Below, piece by piece: positions 14,139 through 19,454 of a stretch of DNA of 19,454 nucleotides. Source of the DNA: Kiritimatiellota bacterium. GTDB taxonomy: Bacteria; Verrucomicrobiota; Kiritimatiellia; JAAZAB01. The first letter of the stretch is position 1. Each line of letters starts with the position of its first letter. The stretch spans positions 1 through 19,454 of the forward strand of contig VSJD01000096.1 of the NCBI GenBank assembly GCA_008636095.1, in the 5' to 3' direction. The position numbers and the translations under genes were made by a program. Under the pieces are notes generated by a model. The model saw nothing but the letters and a program-made list of their open reading frames with translations, was not told where the DNA came from and did not search any database.

Positions 14139-15521
14139 ATGCGCCATTACCAAAAAGCCCTTGTCCTTGGCTTGGCTTCCAGTGGCGAAGCCGCCACCCG
14201 GCTCCTGCTTGCCGAGGGCACGCAGGTCGTTGTCATGGATCGCGGGGATTCGGCAATCCTGTGCCGGCGCGCCGCCGCTTTGCAGGCTCTGGGCGCCGAG
14301 GTGCACCTGGGAGTAACGGTGCCGCCGCGTGGAAATTTTGAAATCGCCATCGTCAGTCCCGGTATTGCGGCCTCATCCGACACGGTGCAGTCCGTTATGG
14401 CCCGGGGCATTCCGGTTATTACGGAACTGGAACTGGGCTGGAGCCGCTGTGCTTGTCGGGTGTTGGCAATCAGCGGCTCGAACGGTAAAAGCACGCTCGT
14501 TAAACTGTGCGCGGAAGCGCTGGCGCAGGCTGGTCGTTCGGTGGCGATTGCCGGGAATTACGGCCCGCCGGTCTCCGCCGTGGTCAGTGAACACCGGCCG
14601 TGTCGACGGCGCCGGCCGCTGGACTGGCTGGTGCTGGAAGTCAGTTCCTTTCAATTGGAAACCGTGCAGGCGTTCCGTCCCGACGTGGGGGTCTTGCTGA
14701 ACGTGACGCCGAATCACCTGGACCGCCATGGGGATTTCCAAACCTACCGGCAGATCAAGTCCCGCTTGTTTGCGCGCATGACACCGGCGGATACCGGTGT
14801 TATGGACCGGAACATCCTGCCGGAGATTCGGGCCCTGGCCGGTTCGCCCAATCGCTGGATCACCGCGGGTGTTAACCCGACGCCGGGTGTGCACCCGACG
14901 CCGGAATTCTTTTATCAGTCCGGCGCGATTCACAATTCGCTTGGCCGGGAAAAAGTTGAATTACGCGGTACGCAGTTCGATAACGAGATCATGGGCCTGA
15001 CCGCCGCTGCTGCCGCCGCCGCGCTCGCGGCCTGCGGCGTGGAGGGACGGTGCCGACGACTCGGCCGGTGCCTGGCGGCGGCCGCGCGCGTTTTCCAGCC
15101 CCTGCCGCATCGCCTGCAGAATGTCGGCGCGGTGCGTGGTATTCGGTTTGTGAATGATTCCAAGGCCACGAATCTTGCGGCCATGATGGCGGCGCTGACC
15201 ATGACGCGTGGACCGGTCCGGCTCATTGCCGGTGGCCTGCCCAAGTGCGAATCCTATGGGCCGGCCCGCGAACTGCTGGCTGAAAAAGTGGTGACTGTTT
15301 ACCTGATTGGCCAGGCGGCCGAAGCCATGGCTACGGCCTGGCGTGGAGCGGTGCCCTGCGTGATGGGCGGAACGCTTGAGCAGGCTGTGGCAAAGGCTTG
15401 GCGGGAAGCTAAGCCGGGCGATACGATTTTACTTTCCCCTGCCTGCGCCAGCTTCGATCAATTCCGCAGTTTTGAGGAACGCGGCGAGTGTTTTATAAGT
15501 GCGATTCGAGCGCTGTCATAA
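14139..15521 (+). CDS. murD: UDP-MurNAc-L-alanine:D-glutamate ligase MurD
   Basis: MurD is the cytoplasmic ATP-dependent ligase that adds D-Glu to UDP-MurNAc-L-Ala. It has 460 residues. The N-terminal uracil-binding domain begins LVLGLASSGEAA. The ATP loop is GSNGKST at 113-119, then LEVSSFQLE, NVTPNHLDRHG, FVNDSKATN and the C-terminal LLSPACASFDQF. Three insertions of repeat DNA interrupt weakly conserved loops: residues 151-160 (EHRPCRRRRP), 244-255 (GVNPTPGVHPTP) and about 304-312 (GRCRRLGRC). The catalytic motifs are intact, so the enzyme should be active. The start at 14139 fits the family; the ribosome-binding site is weak. Confidence 0.94.
   Translation: MRHYQKALVLGLASSGEAATRLLLAEGTQVVVMDRGDSAILCRRAAALQALGAEVHLGVTVPPRGNFEIAIVSPGIAASSDTVQSVMARGIPVITELELGWSRCACRVLAISGSNGKSTLVKLCAEALAQAGRSVAIAGNYGPPVSAVVSEHRPCRRRRPLDWLVLEVSSFQLETVQAFRPDVGVLLNVTPNHLDRHGDFQTYRQIKSRLFARMTPADTGVMDRNILPEIRALAGSPNRWITAGVNPTPGVHPTPEFFYQSGAIHNSLGREKVELRGTQFDNEIMGLTAAAAAAALAACGVEGRCRRLGRCLAAAARVFQPLPHRLQNVGAVRGIRFVNDSKATNLAAMMAALTMTRGPVRLIAGGLPKCESYGPARELLAEKVVTVYLIGQAAEAMATAWRGAVPCVMGGTLEQAVAKAWREAKPGDTILLSPACASFDQFRSFEERGECFISAIRALS
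14590..14618 (+). repeat. 18-bp hairpin unit in murD, reverse orientation (site 1)
   Basis: AACACCGGCCGTGTCGAC (14590-14607) plus 11 nt of a following unit (GGCGCCGGCCG) match the murF form of the unit, including the stem GCCGT-GTCG-ACGGC. Here the reading frame is shifted relative to murF, giving a Cys/Arg-rich peptide instead of GTSRVD. Confidence 0.75.
14868..14903 (+). repeat. 18-bp tandem repeat in murD (site 2)
   Basis: GGTGTTAACCCGACGCCG (14868-14885) and GGTGTGCACCCGACGCCG (14886-14903), two mismatches in 18, are read as GVNPTP-GVHPTP. Each copy with its preceding base(s) forms CGGGT-GTTA-ACCCG or CGGGT-GTGC-ACCCG, a 5-bp stem with a 4-nt loop. This is the same geometry as the GGTGCCGAC family with other bases. 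Confidence 0.8.
15049..15072 (+). repeat. 18-bp hairpin unit in murD, forward orientation (site 3)
   Basis: One copy identical to the rsmH-leader unit (15049-15066), followed by GGTGCC of a next copy. It is read in a third way, as GRCRRLGRC, in the loop before the ARVFQPLPHR segment. Confidence 0.85.
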
Positions 15522-15547
15522 GCGATGGGTTGCCGCTGAAAAAAAAC

Positions 15548-15576
15548 TTGACAATGCCATGGCGAAGATGGATATT
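15548..15576 (+). promoter_or_regulatory. Candidate promoter of the LysM lipoprotein gene
   Basis: TTGACA (15548-15553), a 17-nt spacer and GATATT (15571-15576, 4 of 6 to the -10 consensus). It lies 27 nt after murD and about 100 nt before the LysM gene, leaving a 5' leader that contains the perfect palindrome at 15606-15639. Confidence 0.5.
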
Positions 15577-15605
15577 TTTAAGTAGTCAATTCAACGCATA
15601 GGAAT

Positions 15606-15639
15606 TTTCCGCCGGAGGCGGATCCGCCTCCGGCGGAAA
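15606..15639. repeat. 34-bp perfect palindrome in the leader of the LysM gene
   Basis: The sequence starts TTTCCGCCGGAGGCG, has GATC at its centre (15621-15624) and ends with the exact reverse complement. As RNA it would be a 15-bp stem with a 4-nt loop, ending 24 nt before the ribosome-binding site. No T-tract follows on the + strand, so it is not a standard terminator. Confidence 0.8.
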
Positions 15640-15673
15640 CAACAGGTCTCATTTAATTATCATAGGAGGAGTA

Positions 15674-16672
15674 ATGAAAACGTCGGTTTTATTAATTACC
15701 GTTGTTGTTATGTTGCACTGCGCCGCTCTCGGGGCTTTGTTCTTCATCCAGGGGTGCGGTACCACGTCCCGAACGGGAACCCCACCTCCAGCGACGACGC
15801 CCATGCCGCCCACGACCAAGGAAGCCGTAAATTACCCGCCGCCGAAGCCGGTGGAAAAGGCGCCGGTCGCCAAGTCCGTGTCCAAGGAATTACCCAAGGC
15901 CTTGGAAACGACGGAATATGTCGTGCGGTCTGGTGACTCTGTCGGGGGCATTGCCAAACAGTATGGAATTTCCAAGGGCGAGATTATTGATCTGAATAAG
16001 ATGTCCGATCCGAACAAACTGCGCATCGGCCAGAAGCTGATGTTGCCGGGACGCCTGAAAATTAAAGCCGCGTCGGCGGCGCCGGCCAAGCACTCAGCGA
16101 AGCCCAAAGCAGTTGAGACCCCAGCCGTTTCGGCGGAGCCGTTGGCGTCTGCGACAGCAGAAACCGTGTCCGCCCCCGTGCCGGCCGTTGGCAATGAGTA
16201 TGTGGTTCAGAAGGGCGATAGTCTTTCCCGGATTGCGAAGAAGTGCGGCACAAAAACAAGTGCCTTGCGGGAAGCCAATCAACTCCGGGGCGATAAGCTG
16301 AAGATCGGGCAGAAGCTTATCATTCCGGAAGCCACGGCCGCGTCGGCGGCACCGGACGCGCCAAGAACCGAAGCGCCCGTGGAAGCGAAACCAGCGGACG
16401 CGCCAGTCGCGCCCCTGACGATTCCAGTGCCGGCGGAGCCGGACGTGTCGGCAGCACCGTCCGCGTTGGCGGAGCCGGCGGTTGCGCCCGTGCCGTCTGC
16501 GGCGCCGGCCAAGCCCGTTACCAATTCGGGCATTACACACATTGTTCAGCCGGGCGAGGATGTCAATTCCGTTGCCAAGCTGTATGCGGTGACCGTGGAT
16601 GAAATCGTTGAGCTCAACCAGTTTGGCGCCAATCGCACGGTTAAGGTGGGGCAACGGCTGATGATTCCCTGA
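15674..16672 (+). CDS. Lipoprotein with three LysM domains
   Basis: A 332-residue exported protein. A hydrophobic signal sequence (residues 4-25) ends in FIQGC, with Cys28 as the likely lipid-modified residue. Gln at -2 is unusual for a lipobox, so an uncleaved anchor is possible. Three LysM modules, which bind the GlcNAc-containing glycan of peptidoglycan, lie at about 81-126 (EYVVRSGDSVGGIAKQYGIS), 175-218 and 288-332. Long Ala/Pro-rich linkers separate them. No hydrolase domain is present, so it probably tethers or organises the wall rather than cutting it. The AGGAGG ribosome-binding sequence (15664-15669) is the strongest in the window. Its place between murD and ftsW suggests a role in division-site wall assembly; that is inference. 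Confidence 0.9.
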   Translation: MKTSVLLITVVVMLHCAALGALFFIQGCGTTSRTGTPPPATTPMPPTTKEAVNYPPPKPVEKAPVAKSVSKELPKALETTEYVVRSGDSVGGIAKQYGISKGEIIDLNKMSDPNKLRIGQKLMLPGRLKIKAASAAPAKHSAKPKAVETPAVSAEPLASATAETVSAPVPAVGNEYVVQKGDSLSRIAKKCGTKTSALREANQLRGDKLKIGQKLIIPEATAASAAPDAPRTEAPVEAKPADAPVAPLTIPVPAEPDVSAAPSALAEPAVAPVPSAAPAKPVTNSGITHIVQPGEDVNSVAKLYAVTVDEIVELNQFGANRTVKVGQRLMIP

Positions 16673-16719
16673 TTACTCCCGTTCAGGATTCAGGGGTTAC
16701 GTTCGTGGTTGTTAATCGT

Positions 16720-16896
16720 CTGAAATTGGAAACTGGAAATTAGAAACCTGCCCGCAATGCTATTCATAGCGCTGCAGGCGGGTTGGCACAGAACCGGAAT
16801 TTTTCTTGCCAGTTTTAAATTTTATTTTTTCGATTCCGAATGCATTCATCAACAGCACGAAAGCGTGAATGCCAAATTTCTAATTTCCAGTTTCAG
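16720..16896. repeat. A+T-rich fold-back element, copy 2, upstream of ftsW
   Basis: The left arm (16720-16746) and right arm (16874-16896) pair except for a 7-nt extra stretch in the left arm. Both contain the word CTGGAAATTAGAAA or its complement, as does copy 1 at 9175-9313. The interior differs: it holds CCTGCCCGC / GCAGGCGGG arms (about 16747-16782) related to the core of the mraY-murD fold-back. A small hairpin GCGTTC-CGT-GAACGC (16896-16910) follows and lies where the ftsW ribosome-binding site should be. Confidence 0.7.
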
Positions 16897-16915
16897 CGTT
16901 CCGTGAACGCTTGCC

Positions 16916-18055
16916 ATGTGGAAAACTCCCACCGTTTTAATTCTCATTGTTCTGCTCCTGCTGGCCCTGGGCATTGTTATGCTGGCCAGCACCAGTGGCA
17001 TCAAGGCCGTAGAGCTCTACGATGATCCGAATTATTTCGTCAAGCGCCAGGCGTTGTGGCTTCTGATGGCAATGGTTGTGGGCGGCTTGGCCTGCAAAAT
17101 AGACTACCATCGCTGGCGTCCCCTGGCGCTGGTTTGCCTCGTGGCGGCGGTTAGTCTCCTGGCGCTGGTGCTGGTTCCCGGCATCGGCTCCAAGATCGGC
17201 GGCAGTCGGCGCTGGTTCCATCTCGGGATCCTCAGTGTTCAGCCCTCAGAGTTGGCCAAGTTCTCGATGATTTTGGTCCTGGCGTGGTGGATGGCGCGCG
17301 AGAAATGGCATGTGCGTGAGTTCTGGCGGGGCGCCGTGGCGCCGCTGGTCATAATCGGGCTGGTGGCCGGCCTGGTCTTTATCGAGCCCGATTTCGGCAC
17401 GGCCTTGCTCTGTGGCGTGGTGGGGCTGGCGATCCTGTTTGCGGGTGGGACGCGGTTGGTCTATCTGGCCGTGTTTGCCGTAATCGGTTTCAGCGGGTTC
17501 GTGGTGGCCGTCATGCGCGATCCCGTGCGCATGAACCGGATTGTGGCGTTTTTAAATCCGGAGCAGTATGCGCAGACGTATTCCTTCCAACTGCTGAGCG
17601 CGATCAATGCCTTCATTGCCGGTGGCCCCATGGGCGTGGGACTGGGCGGTAGTATCCAGAAGCACTACTATCTGCCGGAGGCGCACACGGATTTTATTTT
17701 CGCCATCATCGGCGAGGAATTGGGCGCCGTGGCCACCCTGGCGGTGGTGCTGATGTTTACCGGGCTTTTTATCTGCGGCTTACGGATCAGCCTGCGGGCG
17801 CCGGATACGTTCGGACGGATACTGGCGTTTGGCATCACCCTGATGATCACCCTGCAGGCCGTCATCAATATCGGGGTGGTCATCGGCCTTCTGCCGACCA
17901 AGGGGTTGCCCCTGCCGTTCATCAGCGCGGGCGGCTCCAGCCTGATCATTTCCCTGCTGGAGATCGGCGTGCTGTATAATATTGCCCTGCATGCGCACGG
18001 TCGGGCGGGGGATGCGGAAACCCAGTCCATCAAAGACCGCGTTCATCAATTCTGA
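16916..18055 (+). CDS. ftsW: Peptidoglycan glycosyltransferase FtsW
   Basis: FtsW is the SEDS-family polymerase that builds septal glycan strands from lipid II together with FtsI. It has 379 residues and about ten membrane segments. Family features are GGSRRWFHLG at 95-104 followed by VQPSELAKF, EPDFGTALL at 157-165, the loop EAHTDFIFAIIGEELG at 255-270 with the essential-type Asp at D259, and LPLPFISAGGSS near the C-terminus. RodA is an alternative name for such proteins, but position in the dcw cluster favours FtsW. The ATG at 16916 has no clear ribosome-binding site; a 6-bp hairpin occupies that position. It converges on the next gene with 13 nt between stops. Confidence 0.93.
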   Translation: MWKTPTVLILIVLLLLALGIVMLASTSGIKAVELYDDPNYFVKRQALWLLMAMVVGGLACKIDYHRWRPLALVCLVAAVSLLALVLVPGIGSKIGGSRRWFHLGILSVQPSELAKFSMILVLAWWMAREKWHVREFWRGAVAPLVIIGLVAGLVFIEPDFGTALLCGVVGLAILFAGGTRLVYLAVFAVIGFSGFVVAVMRDPVRMNRIVAFLNPEQYAQTYSFQLLSAINAFIAGGPMGVGLGGSIQKHYYLPEAHTDFIFAIIGEELGAVATLAVVLMFTGLFICGLRISLRAPDTFGRILAFGITLMITLQAVINIGVVIGLLPTKGLPLPFISAGGSSLIISLLEIGVLYNIALHAHGRAGDAETQSIKDRVHQF

Positions 18056-18068
18056 CGGCGGCCAGTGG

Positions 18069-19241
18069 TTATTGACTGCAGCCTCGCAGATCAATACTCC
18101 AGGTATCTACAACCTCGGGTCCTTGGGTCACATAATACCGATCAAAGAGATTGATCGTCGGGTCGCAATGCGACGTTACCAGTTCCAGGACGGCGCCCAG
18201 TGGCGGCATACCGACGGAACCTGAGCCTGTGACGCGTCCATATTCATCGCCGAACCAGTCATACTGCAGACCGGCATATTCCGGATTGATTATCTGTGGA
18301 ACGGCGCCGTCCCGATAGAGTGCTTTCAAGCCCGCATCTACGGTGACATATCCGTCCTGGTTGACGCTGACAACCGTCGTGAGCAGACGCAGGGCCGGGC
18401 CGAAGGCCGTGAAGCGGCTATTGTCTTCCGCCGATCCGATGGCCAGGTACTCCGCATCCATACAGGCATAAGATCCCGCCTGCAATTCTGTGAGTTCGGG
18501 AATGTCGAGGTCAATATCGGATGTGCCCGTACCGGATGCGCTGAATACGGTGCAGGTTGGCACCTTGGTCTGCAAGGCGTGAAATATTCCGGTTGCTTTT
18601 TGCAGGCATTGATGCGAGCCGTTTTTTCGGTCGTTATAAGAATGGATGTGTTGTACCTGGCCGGCATAGGCCTGAATACCCCGCAGGCGGAGATTGCTGT
18701 GGGCCAGAATATGATCGGCCAGGTTGATCACGCCGTTCGGTGCCGACAACTCGGCCGGTGCCGACAACTCGGCCGGTGCCGACGACTCGGCCGGTGATAC
18801 ACCCGTTCGATGTAATCCGATATCCACGTCGAGCAGGACGTCCATGGTTAAGCCTTGATCACCCAAGGCGGCGCTAAGCAGGTCAATCGGGACTGGGTGA
18901 TCTACCACCACCATGAGGGAAGGCGCCTTGGCGCGCAAAGCTACCAGCCGGGCGATTTTTTGCTTCGTCACCACGGGGCCGGTAATAAGGATGTTTTCGA
19001 TGCCTGCCCGGCACAGGGCCTCGGCTTCCGATACCTTTGCCGCGCAGATGCCGATGGCGCCGATCTCCATTTGACGTCGGGCTAATAGCGAGCATTTATG
19101 AGTCTTGGCATGCGGGCGCAAGCGCTTGCCGGCGCGCTCCGTCAGGGCCTGCATTTTTCGAAGGTTCTGGTCCAGGATATCCAGATCCAGCACCAGGCAT
19201 GGGGTATCCAGGTCGGTTTTCCGTTGAAGGGTGCCATTCAT
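18069..19241 (-). CDS. DSD1-family PLP enzyme, D-threonine aldolase/D-serine dehydratase type
   Basis: This 390-residue protein has the alanine-racemase-like barrel followed by a D-serine-dehydratase-like C-terminal domain. The PLP lysine is K46 in RPHAKTHK. DVDIGLHRTGV (138-148) lines the barrel. The metal site is H358-C-D360 in SHCDPTINLFD. The His-x-Asp form is that of D-threonine aldolases, whereas eukaryotic D-serine dehydratases have His-x-Cys, so an aldolase acting on D-threonine or other beta-hydroxy D-amino acids is favoured. Residues about 149-170 (start SPAESSAPAELS) are encoded by the 18-bp hairpin array and lengthen the loop after GLHRTGV. The gene points into the end of the dcw cluster. 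Its ATG has only a weak ribosome-binding site. Confidence 0.85.
   Translation of the reverse strand: MNGTLQRKTDLDTPCLVLDLDILDQNLRKMQALTERAGKRLRPHAKTHKCSLLARRQMEIGAIGICAAKVSEAEALCRAGIENILITGPVVTKQKIARLVALRAKAPSLMVVVDHPVPIDLLSAALGDQGLTMDVLLDVDIGLHRTGVSPAESSAPAELSAPAELSAPNGVINLADHILAHSNLRLRGIQAYAGQVQHIHSYNDRKNGSHQCLQKATGIFHALQTKVPTCTVFSASGTGTSDIDLDIPELTELQAGSYACMDAEYLAIGSAEDNSRFTAFGPALRLLTTVVSVNQDGYVTVDAGLKALYRDGAVPQIINPEYAGLQYDWFGDEYGRVTGSGSVGMPPLGAVLELVTSHCDPTINLFDRYYVTQGPEVVDTWSIDLRGCSQ
18739..18792. repeat. Three 18-bp hairpin units within the D-threonine aldolase-like gene
   Basis: GGTGCCGACAACTCGGCC at 18739-18756 and 18757-18774, and GGTGCCGACGACTCGGCC (identical to the rsmH-leader unit) at 18775-18792, then a partial GGTG. 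The stem GCCGA/TCGGC is perfect in all; only the loop varies (CAAC or CGAC). On the coding (minus) strand it is read as repeated AELSAP. Confidence 0.9.
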
Positions 19242-19454
19242 GCGATGTTTTTCCAGACAGCGAGTCGAATTCGGATGTTTTTAACACAAAGGCACATGGA
19301 CGCAAAGTTTATGATGTTGGAATCCGGTCTTTGTGTACTTCCATGAGAAGGCTTGTCAAGAAGCGACTGACGTGGCAGGCGCTGGGCTCCGATCCTGAGG
19401 CATGTTATGCTTCCATTCGCACTCTATAATGGGTCATTAATTCAGACCCGGTGC
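19242..19454. other. Gap at the right edge with short repeats
   Basis: No credible gene. AACACAAAGGCACATGG near 19280 and CTTTGTGTACTTCCATGAGA near 19330 form a loose fold-back, of the CACAAAGGCAC type seen in other environmental genomes. Near the edge there is an isolated TATAAT (19425-19430) without a convincing -35, and a GGGTC (19434-19438) / GACCC hairpin. A short open frame ends at 19429 but has no protein-like features. Confidence 0.45.

Noticed and set aside
19037..19429. ORF on the + strand overlapping the D-threonine aldolase-like gene
   Set aside because: Most of it is antisense to a conserved gene, and the remainder shows no protein-like features.

Overview
The window carries most of the first half of a bacterial dcw (division and cell wall) cluster on the + strand: mraZ, two small genes, rsmH, an ftsL-like gene, ftsI, murE, murF, mraY, murD, a three-LysM lipoprotein gene and ftsW. 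MurE has the DNPR motif of meso-diaminopimelate-adding enzymes, so the organism is a diderm-type, DAP-peptidoglycan bacterium. The gene order, the lipoprotein between murD and ftsW, the high G+C coding sequence and the many fold-back repeats in A+T-richer gaps suggest an environmental member of the PVC group (Verrucomicrobiota/Kiritimatiellota-like). That placement is an inference from gene content only.

Layout. 1-1370 (minus strand): a tight operon of a Yip1-like membrane protein, an ECF sigma factor (frameshifted near its C-terminus) and the first 10 codons of a third gene, probably an anti-sigma factor. 1453-1620: a fold-back element. 1671-2648 (+): a kinase-fold protein of the type found beside glycosyltransferases. 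2763-4502 (-): a tandem-domain GT2 glycosyltransferase converging on it. 4503-4856: a divergent regulatory gap with nested hairpins, a promoter and a probable MraZ operator. 4857-18055 (+): the dcw genes, in two tightly coupled runs (rsmH-ftsL-ftsI and murE-murF, with overlapping ORFs) followed by mraY, murD, lysM and ftsW, each separated by a gap. 18069-19241 (-): a DSD1-family PLP enzyme (D-threonine aldolase/D-serine dehydratase type) converging on ftsW. murG, murC, murB, ddl, ftsQ, ftsA and ftsZ do not follow ftsW, so the cluster is split here.

How the genes work together: MurE, MurF, MraY and MurD make the UDP-MurNAc-pentapeptide and lipid I. FtsW polymerises lipid II and FtsI crosslinks it at the septum, with the FtsL-like protein as a likely partner. 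RsmH methylates 16S rRNA, and MraZ is the transcriptional regulator of the cluster.

The most unusual feature is a family of 18-bp units, each a 14-nt mini-hairpin (5-bp stem, 4-nt loop) plus a 4-nt linker. They are found as tandem or single copies in the rsmH leader, murF, murD (two sites) and the D-threonine aldolase-like gene, on both strands and in different reading frames. The stem-closing base pair is swapped in a compensatory way between sites. Two further 18-bp tandem arrays of different sequence but similar geometry lie in murD and mraY. Separately, almost every gap in the cluster holds a different fold-back (inverted-repeat) element, and one palindromic insert appears to lie in frame inside the Yip1-like gene.
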